The notes beneath the pieces were generated by a model. That model was not told where the DNA came from. It made no database searches and saw only the letters and a list, made by a program, of their open reading frames with translations. The translations under genes and the position numbers were made by a program. Below are positions 25,698 through 33,038 of a stretch of DNA of 64,000 bases, piece by piece. Every line of letters starts with the position of its first letter. Within the stretch, counting starts at the first letter, position 1. This stretch comes from Candidatus Nomurabacteria bacterium (GTDB taxonomy: Bacteria > Patescibacteria > Paceibacteria > UBA9973). Where the stretch lies: contig JAPLXP010000003.1 of NCBI GenBank assembly GCA_026396015.1, positions 167,564-231,563 on the forward strand, read 5' to 3'.

Positions 25698-27515
25698 TTA
25701 ATTGTTAATTTTGTTTTTAGTAAATATTTTCCATACATGGTCATTCTTTGCGTACCATGTGTAGATAGACACAAAACGAGTTTGTGACATTGTTAATGTT
25801 GGTATTACCATATTTGTGATTTCTGATTTTGTAGCGTAAATATATTGTGGTGAATATATAAATATTGCTGGCATATCACTATTGAATTCTTTTATAAATG
25901 ATTTATAAATATTTTCTTTGTCACTTGCATCTAGAGTCTTGCTAGCCTTTTCTAATAATGCGTCCACTCTTGGGTTGGAATACATTGCTATATTTAGTCC
26001 TGGATCTGTACGCTGTGATGAATGCCAGAATGCATATAGATCAGATTCATGACTCACAACTTGGCCAAAGAATAGGCCTTCGTATTTACGAGCACGGATA
26101 AGATTGTTCAGTGCACCCATCTCGTAATTTTTGATTTCTACTCTGATTCCAACTTTTTGCAATTGCTCGGCTATGATATGTGCAGAGCGATCTAGCTCTG
26201 TATCATCTCCTGTTGTGATAGAGAATGACAAATTTGATTTTGGTCCTGCCGGGATAGTAGTTGTCTTTTTTACTGTCTTACCTTTTACTTTTGTAGTCGT
26301 TGTTACAGTCTTTGCTACTCCACCCTTTGTTCTGTATCCATCATCACCTTTTACCCAGCCTGCATTGTCGAGTATCTTGTTTGCTTCATCGATATCAACA
26401 CTCGCTATCTCAGTATTTGAATCAGCTAGTATTGTGTCTGGTACAGGATTGTCGATGGTTTTGCCATGGCTGTATAGTACTGTGTCGACTAGTGCTTGTC
26501 TGTCTAGTGCTTCGTTTATAGCATTGATTACATTCTGATCTGCAAAAATTTTATTCTCATTTTGATTGAAGAATAATCCAAACATACGAGGTAGGGTAGA
26601 TGTGTGTATCGCATATCCTGCCTTTACTACCTTCTCTGTATTTTCTGGACTGATTCCACCAGCCTGGTCTATGTCACCAGATATTAGTGCATCTACTAAT
26701 TCTTTTTCATTTGCAAAAGATACAATATTTATATTTTTAATATGAGGCAATCCGAGTGCAAATTTTTTGAATCTAGATAGTGAATATGATTCTGGCGTAC
26801 CGTCACTATTCTTTTGAATACTGTCGATCATATATGGACCTGAGCCTACAGCCTTGGTATTGAATCCTGAAAGAGAAAATTCAGTAGAATTTATATTCTT
26901 CCAGATATGTAATGGTAGTATTCCTACAGTTGTATTATTTAGGAATGATGCGTAAGGTTGCTTTAATTTAAATGCGATAGTTTTGTCGTCTATCTTTACT
27001 GCATCTACACTATCCCATTGAGCTTTGCGTGGGCTCTTGATCAATGGATCCTTTATCTTATCTATAGTGAATATAATATCGTCTACTGTGATTGGTGTTT
27101 TGTCATGAAAAATCAATTTACTTTTCAATTTAAAAGTATAAGTCAATCCATCGTCTGATATAGTAGGCATAGATTCTGCAAGATCTGGTATTATACTGCC
27201 ATCTGGCATTTTTCTCATGAGACCTGAGTATACTAGCGTAGTCATATCTTTATCAGCATTGGATACTGATAGTACTGGATTCACAAGAGCTGGAATACCG
27301 ATGATACCTTCAGTGATACTACCACCATCTTCTGGTACAGATACCATAAAGTAATTATTTATATGCACAAGTATTATCACTATCGAGATAATAGTGATAA
27401 CAACTGCAGACACAAAAATACCTAGTTGATTTGGGGTGAGGGTGTTGTACGCGTTTTTAAGTTCTAATCTTTTAGGAATACGAAAAGCTTTTATAAATGA
27501 GAAAAATGATTGCAT
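25698..27515 (-). CDS. Peptide ABC transporter substrate-binding protein (SBP family 5)
   Basis: Extracytoplasmic solute receptor of the oligopeptide/dipeptide class. The fold is recognised from GGSITEGIIGIPALVNPVLSVSNAD, YTFKLKSKLIFHDKTPITVDDIIFT, and AIDRQALVDTVL-like NEALDRQALVDTV. Instead of a lipoprotein signal it has a cytoplasmic N-terminus and one membrane anchor (about 30-52). A Lys/Thr-rich insertion (KTVTTTTKVKGKTVKKTTT) interrupts the domain at about 395-415. No permease or ATPase genes lie nearby, so partners must be elsewhere or absent. It faces secG in the same direction. Confidence 0.88.
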   Translation of the reverse strand: MQSFFSFIKAFRIPKRLELKNAYNTLTPNQLGIFVSAVVITIISIVIILVHINNYFMVSVPEDGGSITEGIIGIPALVNPVLSVSNADKDMTTLVYSGLMRKMPDGSIIPDLAESMPTISDDGLTYTFKLKSKLIFHDKTPITVDDIIFTIDKIKDPLIKSPRKAQWDSVDAVKIDDKTIAFKLKQPYASFLNNTTVGILPLHIWKNINSTEFSLSGFNTKAVGSGPYMIDSIQKNSDGTPESYSLSRFKKFALGLPHIKNINIVSFANEKELVDALISGDIDQAGGISPENTEKVVKAGYAIHTSTLPRMFGLFFNQNENKIFADQNVINAINEALDRQALVDTVLYSHGKTIDNPVPDTILADSNTEIASVDIDEANKILDNAGWVKGDDGYRTKGGVAKTVTTTTKVKGKTVKKTTTIPAGPKSNLSFSITTGDDTELDRSAHIIAEQLQKVGIRVEIKNYEMGALNNLIRARKYEGLFFGQVVSHESDLYAFWHSSQRTDPGLNIAMYSNPRVDALLEKASKTLDASDKENIYKSFIKEFNSDMPAIFIYSPQYIYATKSEITNMVIPTLTMSQTRFVSIYTWYAKNDHVWKIFTKNKINN

Positions 27516-27577
27516 TGTAAAATAGAATAGAAGGGAATATACCCCTACTATATGAGTTTAATAATTAAGTAAACGAT

Positions 27578-27811
27578 TTACTTAACGAGTATTGCAACAA
27601 AAGCTGAAGCAGCGAATAGTACGCCTACTATGATGGTAGTTATAAAAAGGAATTTATCGAAACCCCTACGAGTGTGGTATAGAGCACCACTGTCTCCACC
27701 TCCAAAAGCACCACCAGACCCTGCGTCTGATTGTTGGAGTAATATAGCAACGACCAAAATAACAGACAGAATAATCTGTATATACGGTAATAGTTTAGCA
27801 ATAATCGTCAT
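27578..27811 (-). CDS. secG: Protein translocase subunit SecG
   Basis: Small subunit of the SecYEG channel. Two membrane helices (about 8-25 and 52-74) flank the conserved LLQQSDAGSGGAFGGG linker. The length of 77 aa is typical. It lies 62 bases upstream of the solute-binding protein gene on the same strand, which fits an export role but is probably chance. Confidence 0.93.
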   Translation of the reverse strand: MTIIAKLLPYIQIILSVILVVAILLQQSDAGSGGAFGGGDSGALYHTRRGFDKFLFITTIIVGVLFAASAFVAILVK

Positions 27812-27890
27812 ACAGATATACTACCTTATTTGGGGGTAAAATGCAAGAAAAAGAGGGGAAAAGTAGATAAATAAAGGCTGGGTATCCATA

Positions 27891-27919
27891 TTGACAAAAT
27901 GGTGTTTTGGGTGTATAAT
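27891..27919 (+). promoter_or_regulatory. Full-consensus promoter for the small membrane protein
   Basis: TTGACA (27891-27896), exactly 17 bases, TATAAT (27914-27919). The pieces ATTGACAAAAT and GGGTGTATAATA are identical to those of the promoter at 47917-47945, suggesting shared strong expression. Confidence 0.9.
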
Positions 27920-27941
27920 ATGATTAATAAATTGAGAAAAT

Positions 27942-28220
27942 ATGAATAAATTAATCAAAGCGACCTTACTAGGTTGCATTAAAACCCTTAGGGTTATTGC
28001 TTTCGTTATTATCGGGTTAGGTTGTGCTGCGTTTATTGTGGCGACCTGCTATGTGGGGTTCCAGATATGGAATCACATGAATGGAGTATTACTTGTAATG
28101 AGTGACTCAATGCGCGGAAACTTAATGATTGCCTTGGTATTAACCTCAGCTCCAGTTGCAATCGGAGCAATGGGAGTCATGAGTACCGATGCTATGCTTA
28201 AAAAGCTTAAAATAGCTTAA
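27942..28220 (+). CDS. Small two-helix membrane protein, unknown function
   Basis: A 92-aa protein with two or three hydrophobic segments: about 12-40 (LRVIAFVIIGLGCAAFIVATCYVGFQ), about 58-80 (NLMIALVLTSAPVAIGAMGVM), and short charged ends. I know no family for it. It has a full-consensus promoter and its own terminator, so it is probably made in large amounts. The codon use is ordinary. It is isolated between the minus-strand secG and tRNA genes. Confidence 0.75.
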   Translation: MNKLIKATLLGCIKTLRVIAFVIIGLGCAAFIVATCYVGFQIWNHMNGVLLVMSDSMRGNLMIALVLTSAPVAIGAMGVMSTDAMLKKLKIA

Positions 28221-28236
28221 AGCTGAAATTTAAATT

Positions 28237-28272
28237 AAAAAACGACTATTGAAAATAGCCGTTTTTTTATTG
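28237..28272 (+). terminator. Intrinsic terminator
   Basis: Stem aaaaaacgactatt with aatagccgtttttt, one mismatch, followed by T's. It ends the small membrane protein gene. Confidence 0.8.
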
Positions 28273-28356
28273 TGCCGGGGAGAAGACTTGAACTTCCATG
28301 AGTGTAACCTCGCTTGCTCCTAAGGCAAGTGCGTCTACCAATTTCGCCACCCCGGC
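28273..28356 (-). tRNA. tRNA-Leu (UAG)
   Basis: A 7-bp acceptor stem (GCCGGGG with CCCCGGC), D-arm, anticodon stem CTTGC/GCAAG with loop CTTAGGA (anticodon UAG), a long variable arm as expected for class II, and TTCAAGT in the T-loop. CCA is not encoded. Confidence 0.93.
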
Positions 28357-28374
28357 ATATTTAAATACAAGAAT

Positions 28375-28533
28375 ACAATAGCACAAAAAACTAAAATTAA
28401 AAACTACGGTCGGATATCTCGGCTTACTGCCGCTGGTATTTTTCAATCTCGTTCCTCAATAATGAAAAATCTTTCGATTCCGCCACAGACGCAAAGTAGT
28501 TTGCGTCTTCTAGCGAAAAACTTCGTTTTTCTG
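28375..28533. repeat. Hairpin-rich spacer between tRNA-Leu and tRNA-Cys
   Basis: No gene is seen. The stretch holds several hairpins: atttttca with tgaaaaat (about 28438-28468), a perfect 9-bp agacgcaaa-gtag-tttgcgtct (28478-28499) and gaaaaac-ttc-gtttttc (28515-28531). It looks like clustered palindromic elements. Confidence 0.45.
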
Positions 28534-28605
28534 AGGCCTAGGGCGGAATCGAACCGCCGTATAAAGATTTTGCAGATCTTTGCCTTACCACTTGGCCACT
28601 AGGCC
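28534..28605 (-). tRNA. tRNA-Cys (GCA)
   Basis: Acceptor GGCCTAG with CTAGGCC, discriminator U as is usual for Cys, anticodon loop CTGCAAA (GCA), T-loop TTCGATT. 72 bases, no encoded CCA. Confidence 0.94.
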
Positions 28606-28632
28606 TTCATTACATCATTGTGCCTTTACATA

Positions 28633-28959
28633 CTAACCGTTTTGGAGTAATTCGTCAATTTTTTGACGATTCTTTTCTCCGAGGTCTATCGCTACATCTA
28701 GATATGGGATAGGGTGTATCTTGAGTTGCTTCATGATGAATGTACGCATTTCTCCAAGATTTCTCTTTACGAATCCATATGCAGCTTGCTCTTTGTCTAC
28801 TGGTAGGGCTGTGATTAGGATCTTTGCATTTCTGCCATCAGATGACATCTCTACTCCGGTTACAGTTATCAATGATGAAATACCACCTTCTTTTTCTATG
28901 AAGGTTGCTGCTAGTTCACGTATTCGTGATGTTATTTTTTCGTCTCTATGATTTGCCAT
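28633..28959 (-). CDS. rbfA: Ribosome-binding factor A
   Basis: Assembly factor of the 30S subunit. The KH-like family pattern is visible in ELAATFIEKE, ITVTGVEMSSDGRNAKILIT and RTFIMKQLKIHPIPYLDVAIDLG. The length of 108 aa is normal. It lies 3 bases after infB, the classic neighbour, and ends in TAG shortly before tRNA-Cys, with which it may be co-transcribed. Confidence 0.93.
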   Translation of the reverse strand: MANHRDEKITSRIRELAATFIEKEGGISSLITVTGVEMSSDGRNAKILITALPVDKEQAAYGFVKRNLGEMRTFIMKQLKIHPIPYLDVAIDLGEKNRQKIDELLQNG

Positions 28960-28962
28960 ATA

Positions 28963-30462
28963 TTATTTGATTACTGTTGTGAATGCTTCTAGTACATCTC
29001 CACCAGATATCTCTATCTTGGATTCAACTTGCATTCCACATTCGTTACCTTCTAGAACTTCTTTTGATTTTATTTTACCAGCTTGTAGCTCTACTATCTT
29101 GCCACGGCCGATCTCGTTCTCACGACGCATGATACGTACTACACCACCGAGGGTGATGCGTCCTTCTGTGACTCTACCACCGATGACTTGCTTGTCCTTT
29201 GTAGCACTAAAAGTCTTCAATATCATAACTTTCCCTGTGACTTCTTGACTCTCTGATCTTGGTCGGCGCTCTTCAACGAGTTCTTTTAGCCAGTCTGTGA
29301 GTTTGTAGATGATGTCGAATGTCTGCACATTTACCTTTAGTGTCTCATTCAAATCGCGGGCCCCAGCGTCTAACTTAACTGTGAATCCTACGACAACACT
29401 CTCTTTGTCGGAGCTCGCCATCTTCAAATCAGTCTCAGATATTGCACCTACTCCACAAGAAATAATTTTGAATGAAATCTCAGAAGTATTTAGTTTTGAC
29501 ATCTCTTTTTCTAGAGCCTCTGCAGTTCCTGCTACATCTGTCTTTACGATTATCGGAATTACTTTTCCTTCAAATCTTTCTGTTCTTACGTTTGTTTTTT
29601 TATTTACCAATTCACGCATTTCAACTTGGAATTTTTCTGCCTCTTTTTTACTTTCAAAAGTATCAAATGTACTGCCAACTTCAGGCATAATATCAAAACC
29701 AACAAGACGGATAGGGGATGAAAATGTGGCTTCTTTTATAGGTTTGCCTAGGAAGTTTTCCATGATGCGAGTAGCTACCATAGCATTGCCAGCTACTACG
29801 AACATACCGTTTTTAACAGTACCATTCTTGATCAGACAGGTAGCTGTGATTCCACGCTTTGGATCACGATTCGCCTCGATGATGACACCTGATGCACCTA
29901 GCTTCTTGTCTCCATTGTATGCGTTCATATCTGCGACGAGGAGGATCATATCTAGGAGTTCTGGGATACCAGTTCCAGCTTTTGCAGAAATTGGCACAAA
30001 TGGAATATCTCCACCCATACCTTCTAGGTATATACCTTTTTCCACTAGGTCCATCTTTGTCTTTTCGATATTTGCATTTGGCTTGTCCATCTTGTTTATC
30101 GCTACGATATATGGGACCTTGCTCTCGATGATTGTATTGTATGCTTCTATTGTCTGAGCTTTTACAGAATCCTCTGCAGACACTACTAGAATAGCGATAT
30201 CAGCAGCAGATGCTCCACGTGCACGCATTTTAGAAAAAGCCTCGTGACCTGGTGTATCTAGGAATGTGATCTTTTGATCTATACCCAACTCACCCTTGTG
30301 TGTGACCTCGTATGCAGATATATGCTGAGTGATTCCTCCAGCTTCTCCATCTACGATGTTTGATTTTCGGATATAGTCAAGAAGAGTCGACTTTCCGTGG
30401 TCGACGTGTCCCATGACCACTACTACTGGTGGTCTATTTGTTTGTGTTTTGTTTTCTTGCAT
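28963..30462 (-). CDS. infB: Translation initiation factor IF-2, short form
   Basis: GTPase that brings initiator tRNA to the ribosome. G1 is GHVDHGKST at 18-26, G3 DTPGHEAF, G4 NKMD, then domains II, III and IV with GRITLGGVVRIMR near the end. At 499 aa it lacks the long N-terminal extension and IF2_N module of most bacteria (about 700-900 aa). The gene order DUF4446, infB, rbfA with 1- and 3-base gaps marks an operon. In a genome with leaderless mRNAs, IF2 is expected to matter more than usual; that remark is inference. Confidence 0.96.
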   Translation of the reverse strand: MQENKTQTNRPPVVVVMGHVDHGKSTLLDYIRKSNIVDGEAGGITQHISAYEVTHKGELGIDQKITFLDTPGHEAFSKMRARGASAADIAILVVSAEDSVKAQTIEAYNTIIESKVPYIVAINKMDKPNANIEKTKMDLVEKGIYLEGMGGDIPFVPISAKAGTGIPELLDMILLVADMNAYNGDKKLGASGVIIEANRDPKRGITATCLIKNGTVKNGMFVVAGNAMVATRIMENFLGKPIKEATFSSPIRLVGFDIMPEVGSTFDTFESKKEAEKFQVEMRELVNKKTNVRTERFEGKVIPIIVKTDVAGTAEALEKEMSKLNTSEISFKIISCGVGAISETDLKMASSDKESVVVGFTVKLDAGARDLNETLKVNVQTFDIIYKLTDWLKELVEERRPRSESQEVTGKVMILKTFSATKDKQVIGGRVTEGRITLGGVVRIMRRENEIGRGKIVELQAGKIKSKEVLEGNECGMQVESKIEISGGDVLEAFTTVIK

Positions 30463-30463
30463 A

Positions 30464-30907
30464 TTATTTTGTCTTCTTTAAAACTTCTTTCTCTTCGTCA
30501 GAAAGCTCATAATCTGATTTACCATCTTTGATTGGTTTTGCGAATATACTCATACGATCACGAGCATAAAGGCTAGACATTATCACACCGTCTCCCTCAT
30601 CATTTATAAATGAGATTGCGAACGATTGATTGCTGCCGTGGTCAGGGAATGGATTGAATCGTATTGTCTCTACACCGCGGATAGTCTTCTTCATCTTTTC
30701 ATCTAGGTGTTCGAGGTGCTTGTTTATCTCTCTCTGGGTGATCTCTAGATTCTCTGTGTGTTTTCCGAGTGTGTACATCACATCCTCGAGGTCTTTTGCT
30801 TTTGTTCCCATAAATAACCTCTTTAATCTAATATGCAAGTACGTAATCCATCCGAGGAGGATGACAATAAAAAATGCAAGTATATAGATAAGGATAGTAA
30901 TACTCAT
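30464..30907 (-). CDS. DUF4446 family membrane-anchored protein
   Basis: A 147-aa protein with one N-terminal membrane helix (ITILIYILAFFIVILLGWITYLHI) followed by a coiled-coil-like stretch (KDLEDVMYTLGKHTENLEITQREINKHLEHLDEKM in parts) and the DUF4446 core GVETIRFNPFPDHGSNQSFAISFINDEGDGVIMSSLYARDRMSIFAKPI. Its function is unknown. A longer frame from 31048 would be made of repeat-element sequence, so I start at the ATG at 30907, 11 bases after a TATACT box on the minus strand. It heads the infB-rbfA operon. Confidence 0.88.
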   Translation of the reverse strand: MSITILIYILAFFIVILLGWITYLHIRLKRLFMGTKAKDLEDVMYTLGKHTENLEITQREINKHLEHLDEKMKKTIRGVETIRFNPFPDHGSNQSFAISFINDEGDGVIMSSLYARDRMSIFAKPIKDGKSDYELSDEEKEVLKKTK

Positions 30908-30947
30908 AGATGCTTTGCAGTATACAACAAATAATGATTTTTTACAA

Positions 30948-30986
30948 TGAGAACTTCCTCCCCTGCCAAGGGGAGGACTGAGGTGG
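30948..30986. repeat. REP-like palindrome, family E copy 2
   Basis: cctcccctgccaaggggagg is a strong hairpin followed by actgaggtggggtt. The gap between the divergent DUF4446 and cysteine desulfurase genes consists of little else. Confidence 0.7.
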
Positions 30987-30993
30987 GGTTTTG

Positions 30994-31002
30994 TGCTATA
31001 GT
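30994..31002 (+). promoter_or_regulatory. Extended -10 promoter (leaderless type)
   Basis: TGCTATAGT, with TATAGT at 30997-31002, ends 9 bases before the ATG at 31012. Confidence 0.65.
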
Positions 31003-31011
31003 GTATGCATA

Positions 31012-32355
31012 ATGTTTCGAAAGAGGAAAATCTATCTAGATTATGCATCTATGACACCTGTAGATAAAAAGGTGGTAAATCTCGTACACGAGGTGAGTAA
31101 AAAGGCTACCGACAATCCTAATGCCATCCACTCTGGTGGTGTTTTTGCTCGTAGTATTGTAGAAGATGCACGCAAATCGGTGGCAAAGTCTATCAATGCC
31201 CAGAGTGATGAGATATTCTTTTTAGGTTCAGGAACCGAGTCTGATGCATTAGCGATTTTAGGAGTAGTCAGAAATTTAAATAAAAAAGATTTCCTTCCTC
31301 ATATCGTCACTACAAATATAGAGCACAGTGCAGTACTTGAAAATTGTCGCTTACTTGAAGAACGCAGCGAAGCAGAAGTCACATATGTGAATGTAGAGGA
31401 GAATGGAATAGTAGATCCAAAAAAAATCCGTGAGGCGATAAAGGGGAACACTGTCCTCGTATCTGTGATGTATGCCAACAATGAGATAGGTACAATACAG
31501 CCTATTCGTGAAATTGCAAAAGAAATCAGACATTATAAGAAACACAACGGGAATATGCACGAATTATTCGCGCTTTACCCGCAAGCGGGCTCCGACGCGA
31601 CTCATAATTCGTGCATATTCCCGTTGCTACATACCGATGCCGCACAAGCTATGAATTATCTAGACACTGACAACGTAGATAGACTAGGTGTAGATATGAT
31701 GTCTTTTAATAGTACAAAGATTTACGGACCCAAAGGTGTAGCTGTGCTCTATAAAAAAAGAGGGATAGAGTTATCGCCACTCTATGCTGGCGGTGGTCAG
31801 GAAGGTGGACTACGCTCTGGCACAGAGAATGTGGCTGCGATAGCAGGCATGGCGTTAGCATTAAAAAATACAAACAGAATTAAAGATATAGAATATTCTC
31901 GTCTGACAAAATTGCGCGATTATGCTATCGGTGAGATTCTCCGACTTTCTGAAAAATCAGGATACAAAATAATTTTAAATGGTGATATCGAGAATAGATT
32001 GCCGAATAATATAAATATCACAGTAGAAGGTATTTCTAGTGAACTCCTTGTGATAGAGCTCGATGCGAAAGGGGTAGCAGTATCGGAGCGCTCTGCATGT
32101 AGTGCAGATAGCGATGATGGCTCACATGTGATACGAGCCATCCGAAATGTTGATGAAAAAAATCTTCAAAATTCTTTAAAAATTTCGCCCGCTTTACCCG
32201 CGAGCGGGCTCCGACACGGATCAAAATTTTCAAATAATTTTTCCGATTTAGATTCCGTACGCATTACCCTCGGCAGAGAGACAAAAAAGTCTGATTTAGA
32301 CTATCTAATTTCAACTCTTGAAAATATTTTAAATAAATATAAAAGTTGGAAATAA
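31012..32355 (+). CDS. Cysteine desulfurase (NifS/IscS family)
   Basis: PLP enzyme removing sulfur from cysteine for tRNA thiolation or Fe-S clusters. The parts are YLDYASMTPVD at the start, the cofactor pocket with NIEHSAV and YANNEIGTIQP, HTDAAQA at 207-213, the PLP lysine Lys236 in STKIYGPKG, and the active-site Cys363 in RSACSADSDDGSHVIRAI. At 447 aa it is about 60 longer than usual. The excess comes from two in-frame palindromes, residues 178-205 and 386-410, both in loops. A TTG start at 30991 is rejected because it lies upstream of the -10 box. The usual partner IscU is not present nearby. Confidence 0.93.
   Translation: MFRKRKIYLDYASMTPVDKKVVNLVHEVSKKATDNPNAIHSGGVFARSIVEDARKSVAKSINAQSDEIFFLGSGTESDALAILGVVRNLNKKDFLPHIVTTNIEHSAVLENCRLLEERSEAEVTYVNVEENGIVDPKKIREAIKGNTVLVSVMYANNEIGTIQPIREIAKEIRHYKKHNGNMHELFALYPQAGSDATHNSCIFPLLHTDAAQAMNYLDTDNVDRLGVDMMSFNSTKIYGPKGVAVLYKKRGIELSPLYAGGGQEGGLRSGTENVAAIAGMALALKNTNRIKDIEYSRLTKLRDYAIGEILRLSEKSGYKIILNGDIENRLPNNINITVEGISSELLVIELDAKGVAVSERSACSADSDDGSHVIRAIRNVDEKNLQNSLKISPALPASGLRHGSKFSNNFSDLDSVRITLGRETKKSDLDYLISTLENILNKYKSWK
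31545..31626. repeat. Palindromic element, family C copy 1, in frame inside the desulfurase gene
   Basis: Perfect 22-bp arms (31545-31566 and 31605-31626) enclose a 38-base core containing cccgcaagcggg and ctccgac. The core is nearly the same as at 32186-32223 while the arms are unrelated. It encodes residues 178-205 just before the conserved HTDAAQ. Confidence 0.92.
32168..32241. repeat. Palindromic element, family C copy 2, in frame inside the desulfurase gene
   Basis: 18-base arms (32168-32185 and 32224-32241, 16 of 18 paired) enclose a 38-base core sharing gctttacccgc and agcgggctccgac with copy 1. It encodes residues 386-410 after the active-site cysteine region. Confidence 0.9.
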
Positions 32356-32367
32356 GCTTGACCGCTA

Positions 32368-32376
32368 TGTTATACT
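32368..32376 (+). promoter_or_regulatory. Extended -10 promoter (leaderless type)
   Basis: TGTTATACT, with TATACT at 32371-32376, ends 7 bases before the ATG at 32384. A TTGACC lies too close upstream to serve as its -35. Confidence 0.65.
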
Positions 32377-32383
32377 GTATAGT

Positions 32384-32947
32384 ATGGATATTAAAGATTT
32401 AAACAAAACACAGCTTATATTACTCACATTACTCATTACGTTTGTAGTGTCTATTGCTACTGGTATCGTGACTGTATCTTTGATGCAAAAAATGCCAACC
32501 AATGCCACAGCGACTATCAACAATGTGATTCAGAGAACTATCGAGAAAGTTACTACTTCTGCTCCTGCACCTACTACTCAAACTGGAAATAGTAATATCA
32601 ATTTATCTGATAATGCTGTATTGGTACCGATCTATAATAAAGATTTTGTCCAAGTTGATACTAAAAATGTTCCAGCTGGTGTAGTAGTAGATCCGATGAA
32701 GCCTACTACAGAAGGTGTTATCATTTCTGATTCAGGACTCATCCTTGTAGATTCTGCAAATTTGGATAAAGAAGAAAATATTTATAAAGTTGTTCTTGGT
32801 AAAGAATTATTTGATACTCAGATTATAAAGAGATTTTCAAATGGATTTGTAATAATGCAAATTAAATCAAAAACAAAAGTAATAGATACTACAGCTGACA
32901 CAAAAAAAATAGATCAAAATCCAGTAGATAATTCAGTAAAACAATAG
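32384..32947 (+). CDS. Membrane-anchored protein with degenerate HtrA-like half-domain
   Basis: One N-terminal membrane helix (about 9-34) and a Thr/Ala/Pro-rich linker lead to about 80 residues that resemble the first barrel of HtrA/DegP proteases: TEGVIISDSGLILVDSANL corresponds to the SGVII..GYILTNAHVV stretch, and FSNGFVIMQI to the DLAVLKI strand. The catalytic His and Asp positions are replaced, and the second barrel with the catalytic Ser is missing, so it cannot be an active protease of this type. A docking or sensor role is possible. The stop is TAG. The clpB gene follows after 91 bases. Confidence 0.6.
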   Translation: MDIKDLNKTQLILLTLLITFVVSIATGIVTVSLMQKMPTNATATINNVIQRTIEKVTTSAPAPTTQTGNSNINLSDNAVLVPIYNKDFVQVDTKNVPAGVVVDPMKPTTEGVIISDSGLILVDSANLDKEENIYKVVLGKELFDTQIIKRFSNGFVIMQIKSKTKVIDTTADTKKIDQNPVDNSVKQ

Positions 32948-33038
32948 AATTTTATTTGCCCGGTCTGTAATATTAAATTTAAAAATAATTAATGCGCAGC
33001 GCATATTTATATATGTGTGATGTGATTCATAAAAACCA

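Noticed and set aside
29309..30157. Long plus-strand open frame (282 codons) opposite infB
   Set aside because: It is fully antisense to a well-conserved GTPase, shows no recognisable domain and is explained by codon bias of infB.
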